Source: Eutrophocola sp963925675
GTDB lineage: Bacteria; Pseudomonadota; Gammaproteobacteria; Pseudomonadales; Pseudohongiellaceae
NCBI GenBank assembly: GCA_963925675.1
Contig: CAWUSW010000037.1
Location: forward strand, 1-64,000
Reading direction: 5' to 3'
Length of the DNA stretch: 64,000 nucleotides
Below, one piece after another: positions 1 to 9,267 of this stretch; position 1 is the stretch's first letter, and every line of letters begins with the position of its first letter. The notes beneath the pieces were generated by a model. It worked only from the letters and a program-made list of their open reading frames with translations. It was not told the DNA's origin and searched no databases. A program made the position numbers and the translations under genes.

Positions 1-141
1 ATCTGGGGTATTCCTGGTATGTTTCTTTGCGTGCCCTTGCTGGTCATTTCAACGATAGTTTTTTCTCATGTGCCACAGACCAGGTCTATAGCCATTTTGC
101 TATCAAAAAATGGGCAAATTCAGGAATTCACCGAAGAGTGA
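1..141 (+). CDS. AI-2E family (PerM-like) permease, C-terminal fragment
   Basis: The gene enters from outside the window and only its last 46 codons are seen, in frame 1, ending at TGA 139-141. The peptide contains WGIPGMFLCVPLLV followed by a hydrophobic stretch and then QTRSIAILLS. This is the usual end of AI-2E/PerM family exporters: the last membrane segment with a G-x-P-G-x-x-L-x-V-P signature, then a short cytoplasmic tail with an AILLS motif. A longer open frame at 27-245 overlaps it but has no recognisable similarity. Family assignment rests on the short tail, so the substrate is unknown. Confidence 0.75.
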   Translation: MWGIPGMFLCVPLLVISTIVFSHVPQTRSIAILLSKNGQIQEFTEE

Positions 142-270
142 TTTCCTTGTTACAGGGCATTCCGCTTGATTTTGATGTCTATGAATTTCAGGCACAATAC
201 GTCATGTTGCCCGAGGAATATGCAAATTATCTAAAACACTATTAGAATGTCTGACAATTAAATTACGAAT

Positions 271-306
271 AAGAGTAAGAGTAAGAGTAAGAGTAAGAGT
301 AAGATC
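271..306. repeat. Hexanucleotide tandem repeat (AAGAGT)5
   Basis: Five perfect copies of AAGAGT run from 271 to 300, followed by a partial copy AAGATC. The array lies in the gap between the permease tail and the TonB receptor, about 130 bases before the receptor start. It is a simple-sequence repeat that could vary in copy number by slippage. No function is visible. Confidence 0.85.
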
Positions 307-433
307 AGCAAGTTAAGAGCTTGCTGTTAGCTGCAGGTGTCATTAAAAAATAAACTTAATGTGTTTTTAAGCGAAAAAACTGGTTGTGAGCACTGACCAA
401 CTGGTAATCGGGAAAATTAATCGGGGAGTAATA

Positions 434-3028
434 ATGCAATCATTTATTTCAAAGCGTAGAGGCTCAAAAGTACGCTCGGCCATTTTAGCATCCAGTGCTT
501 TACTGCTCAGTCAAACTGCTTACAGCCAGTTGCTCGAAGAAATCGTCGTCACCGCACAGTTGCGGGAAGAAAATATACAGGATGTGCCTGTGGCGGTTTC
601 CGCCATCAGTGGCACCTACCTTGAAGATAATTCTATCAAGGACGTGCAGGAACTGATGTGGAGTGTGCCCAGTCTGACTGTTGGTACAAACCAGAGTTCC
701 GGAACAGGTAATTTCTCTATCCGAGGTGTTGGTACCGGTGCGCAGAACTTTGGCCTGGAATCCTCAGTAGGGCTTTACATCGATGGCGTCTATCGCGCCA
801 GACAAGCCTCACTTTTTAATCAGTTGGTTGACCTGGAAGCCGTAGAAATTTTGCGTGGCCCCCAGGGAACATTGTTTGGCAAGAATTCGGCCTCGGGTGC
901 CTTATTGGTCAGAACAGTGGCTCCTTCACATGAGCAGAATGCCTTTGCCGAAGTAACAGCCGGAAATTATTCAATGATTAATTTCAGCGCGGGCATGAAC
1001 TTCAGTCTGAGTGAAACACTGGCAGCAAGAACAACCGTATTTACCAGTGAGCGTGATGGCTATATCAATGTAGATAATCTCAGTGGTGAAATAAATGACA
1101 GATCAAGAAGGGGTTTTAGACAGCAGTTTTTATATGAGCCTTCTGATGACCTTTCCATAAGAGCCATTATTGATTATTCCGAAATTGATGAAGTTTGTTG
1201 CGCGGCATTGACACTGAAGGACAGTCTGGTTGCTTCCGGTCGCACAAACAATGGTGCGCCAGTGTTTGGCTCCGATGCCATCCTTTCTGCATTGGGGGGA
1301 GCAGTCTATCCCAGTGGCAGTTTTGATAATGGCAGTCTGTCACTGAACTCACTACCATCATCAGAAAATGAGGACAGCGGTCTGTCTCTTGAAATTAATC
1401 GCCGCTTCGATAATTTTGATTTTGTTTCCATATCGTCCTATCGCAGTTTTGATATCCGCGATTCCATTGATGCAGATTTTTCCAATGTCGATCTTGCCAA
1501 CCGACTGCAGGATGCAGACCAGAGCATGTGGTCACAGGAATTCAGAATATCCAGTGATCAGGAAGAAAGACTGCGTTATGTAACCGGGGTGTATTTTTAC
1601 AAGCAGGAACTGGAAAGCAGTGACTTTCTTTTTCTCGGCGATTTCCTGCCCAGTTATGTTGTAGCAGCATCACCGGATGTACTGGGTGCACTGTTGGGAA
1701 CGCCGCCACAGTTACTGGGCTTTATTAATGCGGCTTATGGCCAGAGTTTTGGAACGTCGTTTGCAACACCGATTGTGCCTGGCAATACCATACAGGACTT
1801 CAGTAAACAGGATCATCGTGCCAATGCGATTTTTGGCCGTATAGATTATGACCTGACTGATAACCTGGAGATTAATATCGGGGTGCGTTATACAGATGAG
1901 AAGAAGGACATGAGCAGTAGTTTTTCTGAATCAGTGCCAACGCCGGGTCCAGGTGATGTCAATGTAGCAGCCATATCCGCCGCTTTGGGTATCTCAGGCG
2001 AACAGGCTAAAGCATTTGCCGGAGCTCCTCCCGGAGATGGTACTGGTAACACGTTCAACCCGGCCATTGCCGCTCTGGATCCAAGCCCTTACTTTCCTGC
2101 GCTGAATGTTTTATTCGTTCCGGGCTGGGCCAACTGCAGCGTAACGGCACGCTTTTGTCCGCGTCCGGATATTAATGCGGAGCTCGATGATAGCCGCGTG
2201 ACCGGTAACATCGGCTTGTCCTGGCGGCCCGATGATTCCAGCCTGATTTATGCATCCTTTGGTACCGGCTATAAATCAGGTGGTACTAACACGGACAGAA
2301 TTGGACTGGGTTTTGACACTATTTTTAATTCCGAAGATACCCAAAATTTTGAAGTAGGTATCAAGAAGGATTTCATCGATAACAACCTGCGTGTCAATTT
2401 GGCTTTCTATAGTATGGAAGTGGAAGATTTGCAGACCAATACCTTCACTGGTACAGCCTTTAACCTGCAAAATGCCGGTCGAGTAGATGTGCAGGGTATT
2501 GAAGCAGAGGTCTGGTGGAACCCGACAGAATCAGTGAGCTTATTCATGACTTATGCACACACTGATGCCAGCTTTGAAGATTTTGCCAAAGGCAACTGCC
2601 AGATTTCCAATATCTTCCATACCGGAGATGCACTTGAAGCGGCGCAGTTACAGACGCAGGGTTTTTGTGATCGTAGTGGCGACCGTGTTGGTGGCGTAGC
2701 AGATGATTACTTTACGCTGAATGCCAGCAAAACCTTCCAGTTGGGCAATGGTAATGAATTATTACTGGGTGCTGAGTATGTCAGTTATTCAGATAAGCTG
2801 ATGCATAATAATAATGACCCCTTTGCCAAACAAGCTGGGCGAGACTTCCTCAATTTACGGGCGATAGTGCGTATGTCATCCGGGTTTGAAGCCATGCTTT
2901 GGGGTAGAAATATCAATGATGAGTCCTGGTTTGGCACCGTGTTTGACACACCGCTGCAAGATGGCAAGTTGAGTGCCTATCCACGCGAGCCAAGCACCTA
3001 CGGATTAACCTTGAGGAAAATGTTCTAA
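434..3028 (+). CDS. TonB-dependent outer-membrane receptor
   Basis: This is an 864-residue outer-membrane beta-barrel receptor for TonB-driven uptake of a large or scarce ligand. ATG 434 is preferred over GTG 386 because it has a GGGGAG ribosome site 5 bases upstream and starts directly with a basic signal peptide (MQSFISKRRGSK, hydrophobic core, cleavage near TAYS-Q). A TonB box (EEIVVTA) follows at about residue 35. The plug domain comes next (DVPVAVSAISG, then the family hallmark LRGPQGTLFGKNSASG at about residue 140), and the barrel ends in an aromatic residue (KMF). It resembles the large CirA/FecA-like receptors common in marine gammaproteobacteria. No substrate gene lies alongside, so the ligand is unknown. 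The gene ends at a clear terminator. Confidence 0.95.
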   Translation: MQSFISKRRGSKVRSAILASSALLLSQTAYSQLLEEIVVTAQLREENIQDVPVAVSAISGTYLEDNSIKDVQELMWSVPSLTVGTNQSSGTGNFSIRGVGTGAQNFGLESSVGLYIDGVYRARQASLFNQLVDLEAVEILRGPQGTLFGKNSASGALLVRTVAPSHEQNAFAEVTAGNYSMINFSAGMNFSLSETLAARTTVFTSERDGYINVDNLSGEINDRSRRGFRQQFLYEPSDDLSIRAIIDYSEIDEVCCAALTLKDSLVASGRTNNGAPVFGSDAILSALGGAVYPSGSFDNGSLSLNSLPSSENEDSGLSLEINRRFDNFDFVSISSYRSFDIRDSIDADFSNVDLANRLQDADQSMWSQEFRISSDQEERLRYVTGVYFYKQELESSDFLFLGDFLPSYVVAASPDVLGALLGTPPQLLGFINAAYGQSFGTSFATPIVPGNTIQDFSKQDHRANAIFGRIDYDLTDNLEINIGVRYTDEKKDMSSSFSESVPTPGPGDVNVAAISAALGISGEQAKAFAGAPPGDGTGNTFNPAIAALDPSPYFPALNVLFVPGWANCSVTARFCPRPDINAELDDSRVTGNIGLSWRPDDSSLIYASFGTGYKSGGTNTDRIGLGFDTIFNSEDTQNFEVGIKKDFIDNNLRVNLAFYSMEVEDLQTNTFTGTAFNLQNAGRVDVQGIEAEVWWNPTESVSLFMTYAHTDASFEDFAKGNCQISNIFHTGDALEAAQLQTQGFCDRSGDRVGGVADDYFTLNASKTFQLGNGNELLLGAEYVSYSDKLMHNNNDPFAKQAGRDFLNLRAIVRMSSGFEAMLWGRNINDESWFGTVFDTPLQDGKLSAYPREPSTYGLTLRKMF

Positions 3029-3052
3029 TACTCAAAACCGCATAGCAAGATC

Positions 3053-3087
3053 AAAAAGCCCTGCACTAAACCGCGGGGCTTTTTTTA
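3053..3087 (+). terminator. Rho-independent terminator after the TonB receptor
   Basis: A ten-pair stem (AAAGCCCTGC with GCGGGGCTTT, one G-T pair) encloses an eight-base loop and runs into seven T residues. The left arm is preceded by A residues, so it may also stop the converging hydrolase gene. Confidence 0.9.
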
Positions 3088-3097
3088 TTGATGATAA

Positions 3098-4015
3098 TCA
3101 GGGCTGGTTTGCTATCGGCTTGGCAAAAAAGTGCTGATTGAAAAAGCCAACTACACGACGTTCAAACTCATCCGGCATTGTGGTGTCAAAATCGGCATGA
3201 TTAATACCATTCTCAAGCCATAGTTGTTTGGGTTCCAGGGCGGCATCAAAAAGCAGTTGTCCGCTTGCGCTCGAAATCACTTCATCGTCGAGACTATGTA
3301 TGAGTAGTATCGGTCGTGGGCTGATTTCTGAAATCCATTGTTTGGCATCGATTTCATCGATGCTGATGCCCAGGTCCAACTCCGCCCAGAACTTAATCAG
3401 TGGGGCAAACGGGAAGGGAGGTAAGCCGGTGTAGTGTTTGATACTTGTCTCAATAGTGTCCTGCAATGAGGAAAAAGCACTGTGGGCTACCACCGCGCTG
3501 ATAATGTCATTTTTAGCGGCGAACTGGATCACCATGGAGCCGCCCAGTGAATCACCGAGCATGCCTATTTTGTCCTGATCAATCCCGGGAACGGCTCTGG
3601 CAAAATTAGACCAGGCCACCAGGTCCTTCATTTCTTCAGTGCCAAAGGTGATTTTTTCGCCAGGATTTATGTCATGAGATCTGACTGAGGTGATCAAAAC
3701 ACCATAGCCCGCCTTGACGAACATGGCGGCTTCCTCAAGGTGACCAACCCGGTTCCATTTGTAGCCATGTTGCATGATGATAAGGGCAGAATTCCTCGAT
3801 TCCATGTACCAGCCATTAAGCACCAGATTGTCACTGGTGGTGACCTGCACATCGTCAAAAACGAGGTTGAAATCGGCAGGGTCCTTATCCAGCGCTTTCC
3901 TGTCAGCTAAGGGATTGTTTACCAGGGTATGGGCCTGAAGCAGGGCGACAATATTGAGTAAAACAAATAAACAGGCCGTGAGGATTAAAAAAAGTCGCAG
4001 AGTTTTTGATTTCAT
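3098..4015 (-). CDS. Membrane-anchored alpha/beta hydrolase
   Basis: The 305-residue protein starts with a hydrophobic segment at residues 6-28, probably a signal anchor facing the periplasm, followed by an alpha/beta hydrolase fold. An HGY oxyanion motif lies near residue 84. The nucleophile elbow is GDSLGG near residue 153, the acid is probably in HSLDDEV near residue 241, and the histidine is in NGINHADF near residue 270. The triad is therefore complete. It resembles the YqkD/BAAT-like esterases of unknown substrate. It converges on the TonB receptor gene and diverges from alaS. Confidence 0.85.
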   Translation of the reverse strand: MKSKTLRLFLILTACLFVLLNIVALLQAHTLVNNPLADRKALDKDPADFNLVFDDVQVTTSDNLVLNGWYMESRNSALIIMQHGYKWNRVGHLEEAAMFVKAGYGVLITSVRSHDINPGEKITFGTEEMKDLVAWSNFARAVPGIDQDKIGMLGDSLGGSMVIQFAAKNDIISAVVAHSAFSSLQDTIETSIKHYTGLPPFPFAPLIKFWAELDLGISIDEIDAKQWISEISPRPILLIHSLDDEVISSASGQLLFDAALEPKQLWLENGINHADFDTTMPDEFERRVVGFFNQHFFAKPIANQP

Positions 4016-4186
4016 TAGTTTCCAGTTTGATTACAGTCTCGTGTTGCTCGTTTCAGCGGGAAATAGCATACCAGTTTTCGCAGCCAATGCCGTATTTCAG
4101 AAAGGCAGCCTGATCACCTAGATGGTTGAATTTCCCGGTAAATAATAGCAATTTCTCATGGAGGGTATATAATCAGCGCCTTTTTA

Positions 4187-4204
4187 TTGACCCCTGTAGG
4201 TCAA
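4187..4204. promoter_or_regulatory. Palindrome upstream of alaS, possible operator
   Basis: TTGACC and GGTCAA form a perfect six-base inverted repeat separated by CCTGTA. A second half-copy, TTGACCCCTA, follows at 4210-4219. A TATAAT-like hexamer lies just upstream at 4168-4173. E. coli alanyl-tRNA synthetase is known to repress its own gene through a palindrome near the start of transcription. A similar role here is only inferred from position and symmetry. Confidence 0.4.
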
Positions 4205-4284
4205 GTTTGTTGACCCCTACCTGGGCAAGTTCTGGGCAGGTTTTCTCAACAATCCCGGTATCTTAGGTTTGGAAATGAATTGAC

Positions 4285-6900
4285 ATGAAAAGTGCAGAAA
4301 TTCGACAGGCATTTCTGGAATATTTCAAGGAGCAGGGACACGATGTTGTTCCCAGCAGCTCACTGGTGCCCGGCAATGATCCAACCTTGCTGTTCACTAA
4401 TGCAGGCATGGTGCAGTTCAAGGATGTATTCCTGGGCCAGGAAAAACGTGCCAATAACAGAGCCACTTCGTCCCAGCGCTGCGTGCGTGCGGGGGGGAAA
4501 CACAATGATCTGGAGAATGTTGGATATACCGCCCGCCATCACACCTTTTTTGAAATGCTGGGAAACTTCAGTTTTGGTGAGTATTTCAAACGCGAAGCTA
4601 TACAGTTTGCCTGGAATTTTTTGACCAAAGAACTGGGTTTGCCTGAAGAAAAGCTTTGGGTCACTGTTTTTGAAGATGATGATGAAGCCGCTGAACTCTG
4701 GTTGAAAGAAGTGGGGGTGGATCCCTCGCGTTTTTCACGACTGGGTGAAAAAGACAATTTCTGGTCTATGGGTGATACCGGACCTTGTGGTCCTTGTACT
4801 GAAATATTTTACGATCACGGTGAAGATATTCCAGGCGGCCCGCCGGGTAGCCCCGATGAAGACGGCGATCGCTATATTGAAATCTGGAATCTGGTGTTTA
4901 TGCAGTTCAACCGGGCTGCCGATGGCAGCATGACAGCCCTACCCAAGCCCTCCGTTGATACCGGCATGGGACTTGAGCGTATTGCTGCAGTCATGCAAAA
5001 AGTTCACAGTAATTATGAGATAGATCTGTTTCAAAACATTATCCGTGAAGCTATCTCTATAACCGGAACCAAAGATACCGGTAGTAACTCACTCAATGTT
5101 ATTGCTGACCACATTCGCTCTTGCGCATTTCTTATCGTAGACGGTGTTCTTCCGGCGAATGAGGGGCGGGGGTATGTATTGCGCCGAATCATCCGCAGGG
5201 CTGTGCGCCATGGTCACAAGCTAGGGATGAATGAGCCCTTCTTTCACAAACTGGTTGCGCCGTTAGCCGCAGAAATGGGTGAAGCTTATCCTGAACTCAA
5301 GGCCAGTCAGGCACGTGTTGAAGAGGCCTTATTGGCAGAAGATCAGCAGTTTTCACGCACTCTGGACAATGGTCTGGCAATCCTTGAAAAAGTTATTGCG
5401 GATCTACAAGGGGATATTATTCCTGGTGACACGGTATTCAAGCTTTACGACACCTATGGTTTCCCCGTTGACCTGACTGGAGATATTGCCCGTGAAAGGG
5501 GGCTTAGCCTTGACCTGGAAGAATTTGACGCAGAAATGGGCAAGCAAAAAGCCCAGGCACGCTCAGCCAGCCATTTTGAAACCACCGCAACGCTGGATAT
5601 TCGCCTGGAAAATGGCACCAGTTTTACCGGTTATGACGATCTTCAGGCCGAAGCCAATGTTGTTGCTCTTTTCAAAGACGGCAAAGCAGTGGATAAGCTT
5701 GAGGATGGCGAAAGTGGCATCGTGCTGCTGAACAGCACGCCTTTTTATGCCGAATCAGGTGGACAGGTGGGCGATTGCGGCACACTGCTGAATAAACAGG
5801 TACGTTTTAACGTTCGCGATACGCAAAAGCAGGGCGATCAATTTTTGCATATAGGCAGTATTGAAAGCGGTGTGCTCAATAGTGGGGATAAATTGTCCTG
5901 TTGCGTGGATAACACTTTGCGTCAGCCAACAGTGTTGAACCATTCTGCCACACATTTGATGCATGAGGCATTGCGGCAGACTTTGGGAGATCACGTACAA
6001 CAGAAGGGTTCCCTGGTTAATCCGAAATACCTGCGTTTTGATTTCTCTCATAATAAGGCTGTTAGTCAAGCAGAGCTGAAAAAGATTGAAGTCCTGGTGA
6101 ATCAGCAGATTCTCGAAAACGCGGAAGTGAGCAAGGCCGTTATGTCTATGGATGAGGCCAAGCAGAAAGGAGCAATGGCCTTATTTGGTGAGAAATATGG
6201 TGATCAAGTCAGAGTAATTAGTATGGGCTCAGTGACTGATGACGGCACTGAGTTTTCCATAGAGTTATGTGGTGGAACCCATGTAACTCGTACCGGCGAT
6301 ATAGGCCTTTTCAAAATTATTCAGGAATCGGGTATTGCAGCAGGCGTTCGTCGTATTGAAGCAGTTACCGGTAATACTGCAGTAGCTCTGGTTCAGGATA
6401 ATGAAGACTCTCTGAAGCAGATAGCCGCAGTGCTTAAGTCGAGTCAGGACACTGTAGTGGAACGCGTTGAGCAGTTAAATCATGCTAACAAGCAGCTTGA
6501 AAAAGAATTATCCCAGTTGAAAGCAAAACTGGCGAGTTCTGCAGGCACAGACCTGGCTGCACAGGCTGAAGAGATTAACGGCGTTAAAGTACTGGTCGCA
6601 ATTGTCGAAGGGCTTGACAGTAAATCTCTGCGCGATACGACTGATCAGTTGAAGAATAAACTGGGCACAGCAATAGTTTTACTGGCAACGGTTGATGGTG
6701 ACAAGGTCAGTCTCGTTGCCGGAGTGACCAAAGATTTAACAGACAGAGTCAAAGCAGGTGAGCTGGTTAAGGAAATAGCGCAAAAAGTGGGTGGAAAAGG
6801 CGGCGGCAGGCCTGATATGGCCATGGCTGGGGGAAATTCTCCGGACCAGCTTCCTGAAGCAATACTCTATGCAAAACAATATCTTATATCAATTCTGTAG
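4285..6900 (+). CDS. alaS: Alanyl-tRNA synthetase
   Basis: The 871-residue enzyme charges tRNA-Ala with alanine (E. coli protein 876 residues). It starts with the aminoacylation domain (MKSAEIRQAFLEYF, then NPTLLFTNAGM-like NDPTLLFTNAGMVQFKD). The editing domain carries the zinc-binding motif HSATHLMHEAL near residue 552 and CGGTH near residue 661. A coiled-coil and C-Ala domain ends with the glycine-rich KVGGKGGGRPDMAMAGG. All hallmark residues are present. It heads the conserved run alaS-lysC-csrA-tRNA-Ser and is the first gene of that strand after the divergent hydrolase. Confidence 0.99.
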   Translation: MKSAEIRQAFLEYFKEQGHDVVPSSSLVPGNDPTLLFTNAGMVQFKDVFLGQEKRANNRATSSQRCVRAGGKHNDLENVGYTARHHTFFEMLGNFSFGEYFKREAIQFAWNFLTKELGLPEEKLWVTVFEDDDEAAELWLKEVGVDPSRFSRLGEKDNFWSMGDTGPCGPCTEIFYDHGEDIPGGPPGSPDEDGDRYIEIWNLVFMQFNRAADGSMTALPKPSVDTGMGLERIAAVMQKVHSNYEIDLFQNIIREAISITGTKDTGSNSLNVIADHIRSCAFLIVDGVLPANEGRGYVLRRIIRRAVRHGHKLGMNEPFFHKLVAPLAAEMGEAYPELKASQARVEEALLAEDQQFSRTLDNGLAILEKVIADLQGDIIPGDTVFKLYDTYGFPVDLTGDIARERGLSLDLEEFDAEMGKQKAQARSASHFETTATLDIRLENGTSFTGYDDLQAEANVVALFKDGKAVDKLEDGESGIVLLNSTPFYAESGGQVGDCGTLLNKQVRFNVRDTQKQGDQFLHIGSIESGVLNSGDKLSCCVDNTLRQPTVLNHSATHLMHEALRQTLGDHVQQKGSLVNPKYLRFDFSHNKAVSQAELKKIEVLVNQQILENAEVSKAVMSMDEAKQKGAMALFGEKYGDQVRVISMGSVTDDGTEFSIELCGGTHVTRTGDIGLFKIIQESGIAAGVRRIEAVTGNTAVALVQDNEDSLKQIAAVLKSSQDTVVERVEQLNHANKQLEKELSQLKAKLASSAGTDLAAQAEEINGVKVLVAIVEGLDSKSLRDTTDQLKNKLGTAIVLLATVDGDKVSLVAGVTKDLTDRVKAGELVKEIAQKVGGKGGGRPDMAMAGGNSPDQLPEAILYAKQYLISIL

Positions 6901-6989
6901 AATTTCATTTCTGCAATAGGTATTGCAAAAAAAGTTTACATTTATTTACAAATTACATAATTACAAATCTATCGGATACTGTCAGGATA

Positions 6990-8213
6990 ATGCTAATAGT
7001 TCAGAAATATGGTGGAACTTCAGTGGGTTCCATCGAAAGAATCAAGGCTGTTGCCGAAAAGGTCGCGGCCTTCAGAAGCCGGGGCGACCAGGTTGTCGTT
7101 GTGTTATCCGCCATGAGCGGTGTCACCAATAACCTGACAGCTATGGCATACGAACTTCAAAAACAGCCATCTCCTCGGGAGATGGACATGTTGCTTTCCA
7201 CCGGTGAGCAAACAACTATCGCCCTGTTGAGTATGGCCTTACAGGAAATGGCTTGTCCGGCTCGCTCTTATACTGGTGCTCAAGTGAGGATACTCACTGA
7301 TAATACGCACATGAAAGCCAGGATTAAGGAAATTGACAGTGAAAAAATCCGCCATGACCTGGATCAGGGCACAGTGGTCGTTGTTGCTGGATTTCAGGGA
7401 GTTGATGAAAACGGAGAAATTACTACATTAGGGAGAGGTGGTTCGGATACCACAGCAGTTGCGCTTGCCGCAGCTTTAAAAGCTGATGAATGCCAGATCT
7501 ACACCGATGTTGATGGTGTCTACACAACCGATCCCCGCGTAGTTGAAAATGCCAGACGACTGGACAAAATCACATTTGAAGAAATGTTGGAGATGGCCAG
7601 TTTAGGCGCAAAAGTGCTGCAGATTCGTTCTGTGGAATTCGCCGGAAAATACAATGTACCGTTGCGTGTTTTATCTTCGTTTGAAGATGGTCCAGGTACA
7701 TTAATTGTCTCAGAGGAAGAATTAATGATGGAGATGCCTTTAATTTCTGGCATTGCGTTCACCAGGGACGAGGCCAAGTTAAGCGTGATAGGTGTACCGG
7801 ATGTCCCCGGTATGGCTTTCAAGGTGTTTGGCCCGATCAGCGATGCGAACATAGAAGTAGATGTTATTGTTCAGAATATTGGTGCGGATCAGACCAACGA
7901 TATTACCTTCACAGTTCAGAAAAAAGATGCAGAAGCTGCAGCGAAAATTCTGGAAAAAACTGCGAATGACATGGGCGCCAAGGGTATTAGGGTTGATGAT
8001 AAGGTGGCAAAAGTTTCACTGGTAGGCGTTGGAATGCGCTCACATGCCGGTATTGCCAGCCGTATGTTTGAAACATTGTCCAAGGAAGCGATAAATATTC
8101 AGCTAATCACAACATCAGAAATTAAAGTCTCTGTAGTCATTGAGGAGAAGTTCCTCGAGCTGGCAGTAAGGGCTTTACATGTTGCATTTGAGTTGGAAAA
8201 ACCGCCTGCTTAA
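6990..8213 (+). CDS. lysC: Aspartate kinase
   Basis: The 407-residue enzyme phosphorylates aspartate, the first step toward lysine, threonine and methionine. The N-terminal kinase domain begins VQKYGGTSVGS and contains STGEQ and the TLGRGGSDTTAVALAA signature near residue 150. Two ACT domains follow (starting near PLISGIAFTRDEAKLSVIGV and KVSLVGVGMRSHAG), which normally bind feedback amino acids. The length fits the single-function Pseudomonas-type enzyme. It lies 89 bases after alaS, the usual gammaproteobacterial order. The AGGA upstream is only two bases from the ATG, closer than usual, yet the start matches the conserved family N-terminus. Confidence 0.97.
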   Translation: MLIVQKYGGTSVGSIERIKAVAEKVAAFRSRGDQVVVVLSAMSGVTNNLTAMAYELQKQPSPREMDMLLSTGEQTTIALLSMALQEMACPARSYTGAQVRILTDNTHMKARIKEIDSEKIRHDLDQGTVVVVAGFQGVDENGEITTLGRGGSDTTAVALAAALKADECQIYTDVDGVYTTDPRVVENARRLDKITFEEMLEMASLGAKVLQIRSVEFAGKYNVPLRVLSSFEDGPGTLIVSEEELMMEMPLISGIAFTRDEAKLSVIGVPDVPGMAFKVFGPISDANIEVDVIVQNIGADQTNDITFTVQKKDAEAAAKILEKTANDMGAKGIRVDDKVAKVSLVGVGMRSHAGIASRMFETLSKEAINIQLITTSEIKVSVVIEEKFLELAVRALHVAFELEKPPA

Positions 8214-8381
8214 TTGCAGTTTTGTGCAGTAAAGCCGTGGATGGAGTTTCTTCCATGCTGGCATTCCGCGTTTGGTTTGTTAGCGTAATTGAGACTTCAA
8301 TTAATTAGTTTGCAAGCAAAGATGCTCAGGTTGTTGGTGTTTTGATTTGCTTGACCATAGGTCTACGAAGAGGATTTAGTA

Positions 8382-8588
8382 ATGTTGATTTTGACTCGCC
8401 GGGTAGGTGAAACATTAATGGTAGGTGACGAAGTCACTGTGACCGTTTTGGGCGTGAAGGGAAATCAAGTACGCATAGGTGTGAATGCACCTAAAGACGT
8501 CGCTGTTCACAGAGAAGAGATTTATGACAGAATCAAAAAAGAAGGCGAAAGCGGGGGTTCTGATAACGACAGCATAGGAAATAGCTAA
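8382..8588 (+). CDS. csrA: Carbon storage regulator CsrA/RsmA
   Basis: This 68-residue RNA-binding dimer recognises GGA motifs in mRNA leaders and controls translation. The start MLILTRRVGETLMVGDEV and the central IGVNAPKDVAVHREEIY are the family signature, including the RNA-contacting residues R44-type VHREE. An AGAGGA ribosome site sits eight bases before the ATG. It follows lysC by 168 bases and precedes tRNA-Ser, as in Pseudomonas and E. coli. The C-terminal tail is slightly longer and rich in G, S and N, and its role is unclear. Confidence 0.98.
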   Translation: MLILTRRVGETLMVGDEVTVTVLGVKGNQVRIGVNAPKDVAVHREEIYDRIKKEGESGGSDNDSIGNS

Positions 8589-8700
8589 ATAAGCAATTGA
8601 AGGTAGTTATTAGCCAAAATGGTGCTGATTGAAGATTAATATTTAAGAAAAATAATTTGTTTTTTTCACCCCTACAGACTCCACCAATCCTGCAAGCTTA

Positions 8701-8716
8701 TGATATGATTGCGCGC
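8701..8716 (+). promoter_or_regulatory. Probable promoter of tRNA-Ser
   Basis: An extended -10 element (TGA then TATGAT at 8704-8709) is followed by a GC-rich discriminator (TGCGCGC). That arrangement is typical of stringently controlled stable-RNA promoters. No good -35 hexamer is visible, which fits an extended -10 type. The mature tRNA begins about 65 bases downstream. Confidence 0.5.
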
Positions 8717-8780
8717 TGGTTGGGCAGGTGACAGAAGTGTTTCTAAAGCGCTGAAGGTTCCTCTCCAATATAGAAGAATT

Positions 8781-8870
8781 GGAGAGATGGCCGAGTGGCT
8801 GAAGGCGCGCCCCTGCTAAGGGCGTATAGGTTAACACTTATCGAGGGTTCGAATCCCTCTCTCTCCGCCA
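8781..8870 (+). tRNA. tRNA-Ser (anticodon GCU)
   Basis: A 90-base cloverleaf with the long variable arm of class II tRNAs. The acceptor arms GGAGAGA and TCTCTCC pair fully. The anticodon loop reads CTGCTAA (GCU), the T arm contains GGTTCGAATCC, and CCA is encoded at 8868-8870. The corresponding E. coli gene, serV, also follows csrA. Confidence 0.97.
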
Positions 8871-9090
8871 TAAAAATAAAATACATATAAATCAATATGT
8901 TAAAGCAGTGCCTGACCTACGTTTTGTAGCAGGCATTTGTAGCAAATCCTCATAGTTTCTCACCACTCACTTCAATTTTAATGATTGTAGATGCTTGTCT
9001 ACGTATTCCGGGGTGTCCGTACAAGTGAAAGGATGGGGGTAGGGCGCTTGCCTCTCGGTATTGTTACAGCTTCTGCCAATCCTTCTATAG

Positions 9091-9267
9091 CTGATCCTTC
9101 CTGCACTGATCTTTGCTCAGCCTGACTTTGAAGAAACCAAAGCACTGGCTGAACAGGGTGATGCTGAAGCTCAGTTCAATCTTGCCTATATGTATGGCAC
9201 TGGCAATGGTGTGCCAAAGAATGATGCCGAAGCCGTTAGATGGTCGACGACCCCGCTCTTTGGATAG
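9091..9267 (+). pseudogene. Truncated Sel1-repeat protein remnant
   Basis: The frame starting at 9091 translates to LILPALIFAQPDFEE and then a Sel1-like repeat (ALAEQGDAEAQFNLAYMYG and GVPKNDAEAVRW). The first part looks like the end of a signal peptide, but an in-frame TAG at 9088-9090 separates it from any start. Similarity stops at about 9246, right where the opposite-strand PAS gene ends, and the frame closes at TAG 9265-9267. Intact Sel1 proteins carry several repeats, and only about one remains. The remnant appears to be cut by a rearrangement. Confidence 0.7.

Noticed and set aside
27..245. 72-codon plus-strand frame at the window start
   Set aside because: It overlaps frame 1, which gives a recognisable AI-2E permease tail. 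This frame is unlike any protein and has no ribosome site.
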